Positions 7,814 through 16,895 are shown, counted from the stretch's first letter. The stretch is DNA of 64,000 bases from Streptomyces sp. SW4 (GCA_003248315.1 QKWM01000004.1:4399001-4463000), one strand, 5' to 3'. Numbers and translations are program-made. Notes: generated by a model from the letters alone, not told the origin.

Positions 7814-8418
7814 CTACGCCGAGACCAGGAGCAGCCGTCCGCGGCGGGTGACCGCCAGGGCCTCCGGCGTCAGGACCGGCCGCGGCACGAGGATGCCGCA
7901 GTCCGTGCACACCGGGCCCGCGGACGGCTCGTGGTCCAGGCCGTACTTCCACACCAGCCGCTCACCCTCGCAGACCGGGCACGCCGATCCCGGCTCCCGC
8001 TCCAGCGCGGCGATCAGCCGGCGCAGCACCTCGGCCAGCGGCTCACGGGGATGAAGCCGCGGGTCGTCGCACCACGCCACGCCGAAGCCGCCCCATGTCA
8101 GCCGGTGCCAGTCGTCGACACTCCCGGCCTGCGCAGCCCGTCGTGCTTCTCCTTCCTGCGCCGCTCGGCGAACTCCACCTCGTAGGCCAGCCAGACCGAG
8201 CGGGCCTCCTCCAGCTCGTCCAGTGCGGCCACGAGCCGCGCTGGATCCGGTGACCTGTCCTCCGGTCCGAACCCCCAGCGGGAGCACAGATGGTCCCAGG
8301 TCGCCCTGTGCCCGTAAGGGGCGAACCGCTCAAGGCACTTGCGCAGCGAATAGCGCCGTAGCGCCAGGTCGCACCGTGGATCGCGCACCTGTCTCGCCAG
8401 ACTCCGGAAACCGGCCAT
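7814..8418 (-). CDS. Hypothetical protein with C-terminal zinc-ribbon-like motif; one frame break
   Basis: I do not recognise this family. The rebuilt protein is about 201 residues, starting MAGFRSLARQVRDPRCDLA at 8418 with GGAGGTGCAGGGCG upstream. The middle is rich in aromatic residues and charge (WLAYEVEFAERRRKEK). After the frame change near 8120 it continues SVDDWHRLTWGGFGVAW. The C-terminus has CPVCEGERLVWKYG, then VCTDCGILVPRP, that is two CxxC pairs 19 residues apart, which suggests a zinc ribbon. A role in nucleic-acid or protein contact is possible but unsupported. It is read as a single gene. Confidence 0.6.
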
Positions 8419-8854
8419 CGCCCTGCACCTCCGTCACACCTGCACCTGTAGTCGGTCACTTCGGCGTCGCTGTACGGGCGTCGTACGGACGTCGCCGAGT
8501 AGACGTGCCGACAGGCGGATCGGCTCCATCCGTTTCCGATGGCCCCCGAGCCCGTCACCAACGTGCCGCCGGTCGACCGCCGTGTCCTGTGTGGTCGCCA
8601 CACTGAGAACTCCCGCGGATCGCACGGGTTCCTGAAGACGGCGTCGGTATGCGTCCTCATTGCCGGACCTTTGTCACGGCTTGCCACGGCGGTGACGGTC
8701 GGCCGGCGGCGCGGGCGGCACCGCCGGCGGGAGCGGAGGCATCGGAGCACGAGCGGAGCGTCGGCGCACGAGCGGAGCGTCGGCGCACGAGCGGAGCGTC
8801 GGCGCACGAGCGGCGGACCGGTGCGCGAGCGGGGACCGGCGCGGGAGCGGAGGT
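8419..8854. other. 436-bp intergenic region with no recognisable gene
   Basis: It lies between the start of the zinc-ribbon gene (minus) and the end of the NamZ-like gene (minus). A 63-codon minus-strand frame (8434-8625) is open, but its product resembles nothing I know and no RBS precedes it. The right part (8731 on) is the tandem repeat listed separately. The promoter for the zinc-ribbon gene should be here. Confidence 0.5.
8731..8826. repeat. 19-bp tandem repeat, three exact units plus degenerate flanks
   Basis: The unit GAGCGGAGCGTCGGCGCAC is exact at 8751-8769, 8770-8788 and 8789-8807. A degraded 20-bp copy precedes and looser GAGCGG-led copies follow to about 8826. It sits just past the 3' end of the NamZ-like gene. 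Confidence 0.8.
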
Positions 8855-10093
8855 TCAGCGGTAGAGCAGGTACTGACGGCGGGTCGCCCGGAAGGCGGCG
8901 AGCTCCTCCTGCCAGCCGGCCACCACCTCGTCGGTGTCCGCGCCCGCGTCGATCATCGTGCGCACCCGGGCCGAACCGGTCAGCTTGTCGATCCAGTTGT
9001 CGGGCCGCCACGCGAACCCGTCCCAGACCCGCTTGGCGGTCACCAGCAGCCCGATCCCGGCGCGCACCGGGTCGAACACCTCCCGGTCGTGCACATGGAC
9101 CTGCACGCCCCCGACGGTCTTCCCCTGGAACTTGGAGAACGTCGGTGCGAAGTACGCCTCCCTGAAGCGCACACCGGGCAGGCCCAGCTCGTTCGCCGCG
9201 GCCGCCCACCGCCCGTCGAGGCCCTCCGCGCCCAGCAGTTCGAACGGGCGTGTGGTGCCGCGCCCCTCCGAGAGGTTGGTGCCCTCGAACAGGCAGGTGC
9301 CGGAGTACACCAGCGCCGTCTCCGGCGTCGGCATGTTGGGGCTCGGCGGCACCCAGGGCAGCCCCGAGGCGTCGTAGAACTCCGACCGCTTCCAGCCGCT
9401 CATCCGCACCGTCTCCAGCGGCACCGGTGAGGTGAGGAACTCGCCGTTGAACAGCCGCGCCAGCTCGGCGACCGTCATGCCGTGCGCCTGGGAGACCGGC
9501 TGCCGTCCGACGAAGGTGGCGAACTCCTTGTGCAGGACCGGCCCGAGGGCCGCCCGCCCGGTCACCGGGTTCGGCCGGTCCAGGACCACGAACCGCTTGC
9601 CGGCCAGCCGCGCCGCCTCCATGCAGTCGAACATCGTCCAGATGTACGTGTAGAAGCGCGCGCCCACGTCCTGGATGTCGAAGACGACGGTGTCCACGCC
9701 CGAGGCCGTGAAGACGTCGGCGAGCGGCCGGCCGCTCTTGAGGTACGTGTCGTACACGGGCAGCCCGGTCGCCGGGTCGTCGTAGCGGCCCTCGGACCCG
9801 CCGGCCTGCGCGGTGCCCCGGAAGCCGTGCTCGGGCCCGAAGACGGCGATCAGGTCCACCCGGTCGTCGGCGTGCATCACGTCGACGATGTGCCGTGCGT
9901 CCCGGGTGACGCCGGTCGGGTTCGTGACCACGCCCACCCGCTGTCCGTCCAGCGGTGCGTAGCCGTCGGCGGCCAGTTGCTCGAAGCCGGTGCGCAGCCG
10001 CCGGCCGCCGTGCGCCGGAGCCGCCTGGGCCGTGCCGGTGGTGGCCGCCACGGCGGCCGAGGTGGCGAGCAGGGTCCGTCTGGACAGCGTCAT
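8855..10093 (-). CDS. Exported DUF1343 protein, NamZ-like exo-beta-N-acetylmuramidase
   Basis: This is an exported glycoside hydrolase of the NamZ (DUF1343) family, which removes terminal MurNAc from peptidoglycan fragments during wall recycling. The 412-residue protein begins MTLSRRTLLATSAAVAATTG and then AQAAPA: a twin-arginine-like export signal with a signal-peptidase site near residue 25. The mature part shows GQRVGVVTNPTGV, AVFGPEHGFRG, VFDIQDVGARFYTY, LDRPNP and SEGRGTTRPFE, the conserved blocks of the family. Start ATG 10093 fits the signal peptide. It is a single gene with its own leader toward 10140; no recycling partner (NagZ, MurK) is next to it. Confidence 0.88.
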   Translation of the reverse strand: MTLSRRTLLATSAAVAATTGTAQAAPAHGGRRLRTGFEQLAADGYAPLDGQRVGVVTNPTGVTRDARHIVDVMHADDRVDLIAVFGPEHGFRGTAQAGGSEGRYDDPATGLPVYDTYLKSGRPLADVFTASGVDTVVFDIQDVGARFYTYIWTMFDCMEAARLAGKRFVVLDRPNPVTGRAALGPVLHKEFATFVGRQPVSQAHGMTVAELARLFNGEFLTSPVPLETVRMSGWKRSEFYDASGLPWVPPSPNMPTPETALVYSGTCLFEGTNLSEGRGTTRPFELLGAEGLDGRWAAAANELGLPGVRFREAYFAPTFSKFQGKTVGGVQVHVHDREVFDPVRAGIGLLVTAKRVWDGFAWRPDNWIDKLTGSARVRTMIDAGADTDEVVAGWQEELAAFRATRRQYLLYR

Positions 10094-10196
10094 GCGGTGA
10101 CCTCCGTGATCGCGGCGGGTGTCATGCGCACGCACGCTAGCGCCCGCCGGGGCCGGGCGGAACGAGGCGAACCGCGGGAGACCCCTTCCGCCGCAC

Positions 10197-10214
10197 ATAC
10201 CGACTGGTTAGTCT
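10197..10214. promoter_or_regulatory. Candidate TetR operator before the SDR / acyl-CoA ligase operon
   Basis: ATACCGACTGGTTAGTCT lies about 95 bp before the SDR start. The left 12 bases equal the left half of the reverse complement of the site at 16765-16782, and a weaker relative is at 267-284. It is probably recognised by the TetR protein encoded as the third gene of this operon. Confidence 0.55.
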
Positions 10215-10308
10215 GGCGCTGCAACCGGGGCCCGCGCGCCGTGCCGAGCCGAGCAGCGGCCGCGCACCGCCGAGCCGCGTGGTGCCCGAGCCGTGTCGAA
10301 GGAGACCG

Positions 10309-11072
10309 ATGGTGGAAGCCCTGCAGGACGCCGGAGTCGTCGTCACCGGGGCGGGAGGCGGCATCGGGGCCGCGCTGGCCCGCCGCTTCGCCGCCGAGGG
10401 GGCCCGGGTCGTCGTCAACGACCTGGACGCCGAGCGCGCCAAGGCCGTCGCGGCCGAGATCGGCGGCATCGCCGTCCCCGGCGACGCCTCGGCGATCGTC
10501 ACCGAGGCCCGCGAGGCGCTCGGCGGCACCGTCGACGTCTACTGCGCCAACGCGGGCGTCCCCGGCGCCGGTTCGGAAGCGGCCGGCGAGGCGGCCTGGG
10601 CGCTGGCCTGGGACGTCAACGTCATGGCCCACGTCCGCGCCGCCCAGGAGCTGCTGCCGGCATGGCTGGAGCGCGGCGGCGGCCGGTTCGTCTCCACCGT
10701 CTCGGCGGCCGGGCTGCTCACCATGATCGGCGCCGCCCCTACAGCGTCACCAAGCACGGCGCCTACGCCTTCGCCGAGTGGCTGTCGCTGACCTACCGCC
10801 ACCGGGGCGTCAAGGTGCACGCCATCTGCCCGCAGGGCGTGCGCACGGACATGCTGACCGCGAGCGGCAGCGCCGGCGACCTCGTGCTCCAGCCCACCGC
10901 GATCGAGCCCGAGGACGTGGCCGACGCCCTGTTCCAGGGCATCGAGGAGGACCGCTTCCTGATCCTGCCGCACCCGGAGGTCGCCGAGTACTACCGGGTC
11001 CGGGCCGCCGAGCCCGGCCGCTGGCTGGCCGGGATGAACCGTCTCCAGCAGCAGTGGGAGGCGACCCGATGA
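10309..11072 (+). CDS. Short-chain dehydrogenase/reductase (SDR); one frame break
   Basis: This is a Rossmann-fold NAD(P)-dependent oxidoreductase of about 254 residues. The cofactor glycine motif GAGGGIGAALARRF is at about 13-26, D-L-D after strand 2 suggests NAD preference, and CANAG is the structural motif. Catalytic Ser is in STVSAAGLL, and the Y-x3-K is YSVTK, split by the frame change near 10738 (the CCCC run is short by one C). Start ATG 10309 has GAAGGAG at the right distance. It overlaps the next gene by ATGA at 11069, so the two are translationally coupled. With the downstream ligase and a TetR gene it forms an operon for acyl/hydroxyacyl-CoA metabolism; the natural substrate is unknown. 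Confidence 0.9.
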
Positions 11073-12733
11073 CCGAGGCGCCCCACGGCCGCCGTTACGC
11101 GGACAAGCCCTGGCTGGACCTGCTGACCGACGTCCAGAAGGCCCCGTCCACCCCGGCGACTCGCTCGTGCACGCCCTGCGCCGGGCCGTCGCCGAGGCCC
11201 CCGACCGCACGTTCCTGGCCTACTTCGACGGCCGGCTCAGCTACCGCGAGGTCGACGAGCTGAGCGACTCCGTCGCCGGCCACCTCGCCGCCCGCGGCCT
11301 GGAGCGCGGCGACCGGGTCGCCGTCCTGCTCCAGAACTCGCCGCACTTCGTGCTCGCGGTGCTGGGCGCGTGGAAGGCGGGCGCGATCGTCGTCCCCGTC
11401 AACCCCATGTACAAGTCGGGGAGGTGGAGCACGTCCTGCGGGACGGCGAGGTGGCCGCGCTGATCTGCTCCGACCGGGCCTGGGAGTCGTATCTGCGCGA
11501 GACGGCCGACGGCTCGCCGGTGCGGATCGTGCTGACCGGCTGCGAGCTGGACTTCCAGACCCGCGGGACGCGCGCGTGCTCGCCTTCGAACGGCGGCCCG
11601 TGGCCACCGACGACCTCACGGCCGTGGCCCGCGCCGGCCACGCGGCCCCGAGGGACGCGACCCGGCGCCGGACGACATCGCGCTGATCAGCTACACCTCG
11701 GGCACCAGCGGCACCCCAAGGGCGCCACCAACACCCACCGCAACATCATGTACAACGCCGAGCGGCAGCGCACCGGGCTCGGGCTGCCCGAGGCGCCCGT
11801 CTACTTCGCCCTGGCGCCGCTGTTCCACATCACCGGCATGGTCTGCCAGTTCGGCGCCTGCCTCGACAGCGCCGGCACGCTCGTCCTCGCGTACCGCTTC
11901 GAGGCGGGCGTCGTCCTGGACGCCTTCGCCGAGCACCGGCCGCACTACACCGTCGGCCCCTCCACCGCCTTCATGGCGCTGGCCGCGCACTCGTCCGTCA
12001 CCCGCGAGCACTTCGCGTCCTTCACGGTCATCTCCTCCGGCGGCGCACCGCTGCCGCCGGCCCTGGTGGAGAAGTTCCGCGCGGGCTTCGGGCCGTACAT
12101 CCGCAACGGCTACGGGCTCACCGAGTGCACCGCCCCCTGCGCCTCCGTGCCCCCGCACCTCGAGGCGCCCGTCGACCCGGCCTCGGGACGCTGGCCGTGG
12201 GCCTGCCCGGCCCGGAGACGGTCGTGCGGATCGTCGACGACGAGGGCGCCGAGGTGCCCTTCGGCGAGCAGGGCGAGATCGTCGTCGCCGGCCCGCAGGT
12301 CGTGCCCGGCTACTGGCGCCGCCCGGACGCCACCGCCGAGACCTTCCCCGGAGGGGAACTGCGCACCGGCGACATCGGGTTCATGGACCCCGAGGGGTGG
12401 CTGTACGTCGTCGACCGCAAGAAGGACATGATCAACGCGTCCGGTTTCAAGGTCTGGCCGCGCGAGGTCGAGGACGTGCTCTACACCCACCCGGCGGTGC
12501 GCGAGGCCGCCGTCGTCGGCGTGCCCGACGGCTACCGGGGGGAGACCGTCAAGGCCTACATCAGCCTCCGGCCGGGCGCCGAGACGGACCCCGACGCACT
12601 CGCCGTGTACTGCAAGGAGAGACTGGCCGCCTACAAATATCCGCGCCAGGTGGAGATCCTGCCCGACTTGCCGAAGACCGCGAGTGGGAAGATCCTCCGT
12701 CGGGAACTGCGTTCCCGTACCCGGCACGACTAG
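11069..12733 (+). CDS. Acyl-CoA ligase (AMP-forming, ANL superfamily); at least five frame breaks
   Basis: The enzyme activates a carboxylic acid to acyl-CoA through an acyl-adenylate. Rebuilt length is about 556 residues. N-terminal domain: YFDGRLSYREVDELSDSVA; the P-loop ISYTSGTSGTPKGA; APLFHITGM; the adenine motif ISSGGAPLP with YGLTE. C-terminal domain: ELRTGDIGFMDPEGW, DRKKDMINASGFKVWP (hinge) and the catalytic lysine in PKTASGKILRREL. Breaks fall near 11157, 11418, 11570, 11655, 11715 and 12185, most at C or G runs. The acyl chain class is not obvious; the general resemblance is to medium- or long-chain fatty acid and 4-coumarate-type ligases. It is coupled to the SDR gene upstream and followed 43 bp later by TetR. 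Confidence 0.88.
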
Positions 12734-12776
12734 CAGCGAAACAGCGACACAGCGAGACGAAAGGCAGGTGGCGGCA

Positions 12777-13368
12777 GTGCCCAGAAGACGGACGGGGACG
12801 GCACACCGGTGCCGCAGCGGCTCCTGGCCGCCGCCACCCGGCTCTTCGCCGAGCAGGGCTACGACCGCACCTCGGTGCAGGAGATCGTCGAGGCGGCCGG
12901 CGTCACAAAAGGGGCGCTGTACCACTACTTCGGCTCCAAGGACGACCTCCTGCACGAGGTGTACGCGCGCGTGCTGCGCGTCCAGCAGGAGCGCCTGGAC
13001 GCCTTCGCGGACGCCGACGAACCGGTCGAGAAGCGGGTCCGTGACGCGGCGGCCGACGTGGTCGTCACCACCATCGAGAACCTCGACGACGCCTCGATCT
13101 TCTTCCGGTCCATGCACCATCTGAGCCCGGAGAAGAACAAGCAGGTGCGTGCCGAGCGCCGGCGCTACCACGAACGGTTCCGCGCGCTCATCGAGGAGGG
13201 CCAGCGCACCGGGGTCTTCTCCACCGCGACCCCGGCCGACCTGGTGGTCGACTACCACTTCGGCTCCGTCCACCACCTGTCCACCTGGTACCGCCCCGAC
13301 GGCCCGCTCAGCCCCAGGAGGTCGCCGACCACCTCGCGGACCTGCTGCTGCGGGCCCTGCGCCCGTGA
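12777..13368 (+). CDS. TetR-family regulator in the SDR / ligase operon; two frame breaks
   Basis: This is a repressor of about 197 residues. The HTH (about 15-60) reads RLLAAATRLFAEQGYDRTS, VQEIVEAAGVTKGALYHYFG and SKDDLLHEVY, a near-textbook TetR domain. The C-terminal half (FFRSMHHLSPEKNKQVRAERRRYHERF) matches the fatty-acid-type TetR regulators. GTG 12777 follows GGCAGGTGGCG, but the HTH is in another frame, so a base is missing between 12777 and 12809. A second break near 13315 restores the ending EVADHLADLLLRALRP before TGA 13366. As last gene of the operon it is the natural candidate to bind the palindromes at 10197 and 16765. Confidence 0.85.
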
Positions 13369-13383
13369 GGCGGCCGGCGCCGC

Positions 13384-14262
13384 TCAGGCGGCCGCGTCCG
13401 TGAGGTGATCGACGAGGGCCGCCGCCGCCGGGTTGCGCGGCCGTGACCCGCGCCCCGCGAGGACGACCGTGCGCCCCGGCTCGGGCTGCCGGATCCGGAC
13501 GCAGGGAAGCCCGGCCCGCTCACCGATCCGCCGCGGCACGAAGGCCACCCCGATCCCGGCCCGCACCAGATCGACCAGCAGGCCGATCTGGGTGACGTCG
13601 CAGGTGATGCGGCGCTCCAGGCCGCAGTGGGCCGCGAGCCGCCGCACGGCCGTCTCCAGACCGGTGCCCGCGCGGAAGTCGACGAACGGCTCCTCGGCGA
13701 GGTCCTTGACGAGCGTGCGGCCCGCCCCGGCCAGCCGGTGGCCCGGCGCGGTGATCAGCACCAGCTCCTCGTGCCAGGTCGCGTACGCGGTCAGCCCCTC
13801 GGGCAACCGGCGCGCGTCCGGCGCCAGATAGGCGAGGTCCAGCTCTCCGGCGCGCAGGGCCTCGGTCAGCTCGGCGACCGGCGCGTCCCGGACCGAGACC
13901 TGGATGCCGGGGAACGCGCGGTGGAAGGCCGCCAGTTCGGCCGGCAGGTCCACGCAGGTCAGGGTCTGGATGGTGCCGATGGCCACCCGGCCGGTGGCCA
14001 GGCCGGCCACGGCCGCGACCGCGTGCCGGGCGTCCTCGGCGCCGGCCAGCAGGGCACGGGCCCGCGGCACCAGGGCCCGCCCCGCCTCGGTCAGCACCAC
14101 ACGGCGGCCCGTGCGGTCGAACAACTCGGCGCCCAGCTCGCGTTCGAGGTTGCGGATCGAGGCGCTGAGCGCCGACTGGACGATCAGCTCGGCGCGGGCG
14201 GCGGCGGTGAAGCCGCCCTCGGTGACCACCGCCATGAAGTGGCGGAGCTGGCGCATCTCCAT
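13384..14262 (-). CDS. LysR-family transcriptional regulator
   Basis: A 292-residue LTTR, intact in frame. The N-terminal winged HTH reads MEMRQLRHFMAVVTEGGFTAAARAE and LSASIRNLERELGAELFDRTGRR. The effector domain (from about residue 90) has the usual ATGRVAIG start, then DAPVAELTEALRAGELDLAYL and IGVAFVPRRIGE. The gene ends 15 bp from the convergent TetR gene. Its promoter side faces a 107-bp gap with inverted repeats of LTTR type and then a 30-codon open frame on the other strand. Effector and targets unknown. Confidence 0.92.
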   Translation of the reverse strand: MEMRQLRHFMAVVTEGGFTAAARAELIVQSALSASIRNLERELGAELFDRTGRRVVLTEAGRALVPRARALLAGAEDARHAVAAVAGLATGRVAIGTIQTLTCVDLPAELAAFHRAFPGIQVSVRDAPVAELTEALRAGELDLAYLAPDARRLPEGLTAYATWHEELVLITAPGHRLAGAGRTLVKDLAEEPFVDFRAGTGLETAVRRLAAHCGLERRITCDVTQIGLLVDLVRAGIGVAFVPRRIGERAGLPCVRIRQPEPGRTVVLAGRGSRPRNPAAAALVDHLTDAAA

Positions 14263-14294
14263 CGTCCGATTATCGCCCGGCCGCCCGCCCGTAC

Positions 14295-14344
14295 CCATCG
14301 CTCTCGGCGATGGGAGCCAGCGCAACGATCTATTGGACCGCTGG
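14295..14344. promoter_or_regulatory. LTTR-type inverted repeats in the lysR divergent promoter
   Basis: CCATCG-N7-CGATGG (14295-14313) contains a T-N11-A core centred in an interrupted dyad, as expected of LysR sites. A second dyad CCAGCG ... CGCTGG (14317-14344) overlaps the more AT-rich stretch CGATCTATTGG. Both lie between lysR (start 14262) and the small open frame at 14370. Confidence 0.5.
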
Positions 14345-14369
14345 AAGGTCCGCGCGCCACGCTGGAGTC

Positions 14370-14462
14370 ATGCAGCGCAGACCTTCCTCCCTCTGGCGTC
14401 GTCTGGTCTCCTTCGTCCGCTCCCTCGCGCGCGCGGACCACCATTTCTCCGGCGGGTACTGA
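14370..14462 (+). CDS. Putative 30-residue basic peptide divergent from lysR
   Basis: ATG 14370 is preceded by CTGGAG (weak RBS). The 30 codons give MQRRPSSLWRRLVSFVRS, then LARADHHFSGGY, before TGA. Third positions are about 83% G/C, consistent with streptomycete coding but not decisive over 30 codons. The peptide is strongly basic at its start with an amphipathic WRRLVSFVRSL segment. It is the only gene-like feature on the far side of the LysR divergent promoter, and it ends 7 bp before the convergent dehydrogenase. It could be a small regulated protein, a leader peptide, or chance. I do not recognise it. Confidence 0.4.
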   Translation: MQRRPSSLWRRLVSFVRSLARADHHFSGGY

Positions 14463-14469
14463 CCGCCCC

Positions 14470-15686
14470 TCAGGCCAGGTACTTCTTCAGCTCCCGCCGG
14501 GCCAGCGACCGCTGGTGGACCTCGTCGGGGCCGTCGGCGATCATGAGCGTGCGGGCGCCGGCGTAGAGCTCGGCCAGCGGGAAGTCCTGGCTGACCCCGC
14601 CCGCGCCGTGCAGCTGGATCGCCTTGTCGAGGATCCCGACCACCGCACGCGGAGTGGCGATCTTGATGGCCTGGATCTCGGTGTGGGCACCCTTGTTGCC
14701 GACCGTGTCCATCAGCCAGGCCGTCTTCAGCACCAGCAGGCGCAGCTGCTCCACGGTGACCCGGGCGTCCGCGATCCAGTTGTGCACGACGCCCTGCTGG
14801 GCGAGCGGCCTGCCGAAGGCCGTGCGCGACGCCGCCCGCCGGCACATCAGCTCGATGGCCCGCTCGGCCATGCCGATCAGGCGCATGCAGTGGTGGATGC
14901 GGCCGGGACCCAGCCGGGCCTGCGCGATGGCGAACCCGCCGCCCTCCTCGCCGACGAGGTTGGCGACCGGCACGCGCGCCTCGTCGAAGACCACCTCGGC
15001 GTGACCGCCGTGGTAGTGGTCCTCGTAGCCGAAGACCTGCATGGCCCGTGTCACCGTCACACCGGGGGTGTCGCGCGGGACCAGCACCATGGACTGCTGG
15101 CGGCGGATGTCCTCGCCGTCCGGGTCGGTCTTGCCCATCACGATGAAGATCCGGCAGTCCGGGTTCATCGCCCCGGAGATGTACCACTTGCGGCCGGTGA
15201 TGACGTACTCGTCGCCCTCGCGCCGGATGTGCGTGGTGATGTTCGTGGCGTCCGACGAGGCCACGTCCGGCTCGGTCATCGCGAACGCCGAGCGGATCTC
15301 GCCGGCGAGCAGCGGCTCGAGCCACTGCTTCTTCTGCGCCTCGTCGCCGAACTGGGCGAGGACCTCCATGTTCCCGGTGTCGGGCGCGGCGCAGTTCGTC
15401 GCCGTGGGGGCGAGCTGCGGGCTGCGGCCGGTGATCTCGGCGAGCGGGGCGTACTGGAGGTTGGTGAGGCCGGCGCCGTACTCGGCGTCGGGCAGGAAGA
15501 GGTTCCACAGCCCTGGCGGCGGGCCTCTGCCTTGAGGTCCTCCACCACCTGCGGCGTGTCCCACGGCGAGGCGAGGCGCTCGCGCTGCTCGTGCGCCACC
15601 TGCTCGGCGGGGTAGACGTACTCGTCCATGAAGGCGAGCAGCCTGGCGCGCAGCTCCTCGGTGCGTGCGTCGAACGCGAAGTCCAT
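14470..15686 (-). CDS. Acyl-CoA dehydrogenase of the ACAD10/ACAD11 type; one frame break
   Basis: This FAD enzyme has about 405 residues. N-terminal helical domain: MDFAFDARTEELRARLLAFMDEYVYP, then WNLFLPDAEYGAGLTNLQYAPL; beta domain: SAFAMTEPDVASSDATNI and GRKWYISGA; C-terminal domain: HGAGGVSQDFPLAELYAGARTL and MIADGPDEVHQRSLAR. In place of the usual catalytic YEGT it has ADGPDEVH, so the general base position is Asp, a hallmark of the ACAD10/11 and LvaC branch that works on 4-hydroxy/4-phospho acyl-CoA. The break is near 15515. Six bases separate it from the upstream kinase-like gene, and its RBS overlaps that gene's end, so the two form an operon. Confidence 0.9.
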
Positions 15687-15692
15687 CGGCGA

Positions 15693-16726
15693 TCAGCCCT
15701 CCTGAAGGCCCGTGTGCAGTGTCGTCAGTCCGTGCTCGATGAAGACCGGGACGAGGTCGCCGATGCGGTCGAAGCCGCGGCCGACGGTCTGGCCCAGGGT
15801 GTAGCGGTAGTGGATGCCCTCCAGGATCACCGCGAGCTTGAACCAGGCGAACGCCGTGTACCAGGAGACGGCGCCGACGTCGCGCCCCGAGCGCTCGGCG
15901 TACCGCTCGATCAGCTCGGCGGGAGCGGGGTGTCCGGGAGCCTGGGCGGTGGTGGAGACGGGGGAGTCCGGCATGTCCAGCGGCAGGCTGTACATCACCA
16001 GCAGGCCCAGGTCGGTGAGCGGGTCGCCGAGCGTGGACATCTCCCAGTCGAGGATCGCGTTGATGCGGTCGTCGTCGCCGATCAGGACGTTGTCCAGCCG
16101 GTAGTCGCCGTGCACGACCGCCGGGGTGGGGAGGCGGGCAGCTCCCGGCCGAGCGCGGCGTGCAGTTCCTCCACGCCGGGCAGGTCGCGGCTGCGGGAGG
16201 CGTCCAGCTGCTTGCCCCAGCGGCGCAGTTGCCGGTCGAGGAAGCCCTCGGGGCGACCGAAGTCCGCGAGGCCGGCCTCGACCGGGTCGACCGCGTGCAG
16301 CTCGACGAGCGTGTCCACCAGGTTGAGCACGGCGTCCCGGGTCCGCTCGGGGCCGAGCGCGGCGAGCTGGCCGGCGGTGCGGTACGGGGTGCCCTCCACG
16401 AACTCCATGACGTAGAAGGGGGCGCCGAGCACCTCCTCGTCCTCGCACAGCAGTACCGGACGGGGGACCGGTACCTCGGTGGGGTGCAGGGCGCTGATCA
16501 CCCGGTGCTCGCGCTTCATGTCGTGCGCGGTGGCCAGGACGTGGCCGAGCGGAGGCCGTCGCACGACCCAGCGGGAGGTCCCGTCGGAGAGCGCGTAGGT
16601 GAGGTTGGACCGTCCGCCCTCGATCAGCCGGCCGGTCAGCGGGCCGGTCACCAGGCCGGGCCGCTCTCGGTCGAGCAGGCCGCGCAGCCGGTCGAGATCG
16701 AGTCCGGGCGGGTGGTCGGGGCTCAT
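15693..16726 (-). CDS. APH-family phosphotransferase (ACAD10/LvaA-like kinase); one frame break
   Basis: This is a protein-kinase-fold small-molecule kinase of about 344 residues. The nucleotide loop region is TGRLIEGGRSNLTYALSDG with V-V-R-R-P as the Lys/Arg strand. The catalytic loop is VVHGDYRLDNVLIGDD (HGDxxxxN) and the metal-binding aspartate is in AILDWEMSTLGDP. The frame change near 16132 lies just before the catalytic loop. It resembles the phosphotransferase domain fused to ACAD10/11 in animals and LvaA in Pseudomonas, which phosphorylate 4-hydroxyacyl-CoA; here it is a separate gene directly before the ACAD. Many annotations call it an aminoglycoside phosphotransferase, which is misleading. 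Confidence 0.88.
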
Positions 16727-16764
16727 CGTCGCTCCTACGGGCAGGTGAACGGTACCCGCTCATG

Positions 16765-16782
16765 ATGCCGACCAGTCGGTAT
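16765..16782. promoter_or_regulatory. Candidate TetR operator before the kinase / ACAD operon
   Basis: ATGCCGACCAGTCGGTAT is an 8+2+8 inverted repeat with one mismatch, 39 bp before the kinase start. Its reverse complement shares the 12-base start ATACCGACTGGT with the site at 10197. Confidence 0.65.
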
Positions 16783-16822
16783 GCCGTCCAGTGCGCGTGC
16801 GGAACGTGACCGGGGCCACCCT

Positions 16823-16865
16823 CGCACGACAGCCCTCCGCCCGGGTGGCGGAGGGCTGTCGTGCG
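16823..16865. terminator. Very strong bidirectional hairpin after the His-rich gene
   Basis: A perfect 19-bp stem (16823-16841 with 16847-16865) has a 5-nt loop CGGGT. It follows the stop of the His-rich gene (16896, minus strand) by about 30 bases and insulates it from the kinase promoter. Confidence 0.85.
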
Positions 16866-16895
16866 GAGGCGGTCCCGGCGCGGCCGGGGCGTGTG

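Noticed and set aside
8434..8625. A 63-codon minus-strand gene upstream of the zinc-ribbon protein
   Set aside because: No RBS, no recognisable protein, and open frames of this size are frequent at this GC content.
8731..8826. CRISPR array
   Set aside because: The 19-bp units are directly adjacent with no spacers, and no cas genes are present; the Cas4-like fold at 56110 is a RecB-type nuclease on its own.
15693..16726. Aminoglycoside resistance kinase
   Set aside because: The APH fold is shared, but the gene is in an operon with an ACAD10/11-type dehydrogenase, pointing to acyl-CoA metabolism.
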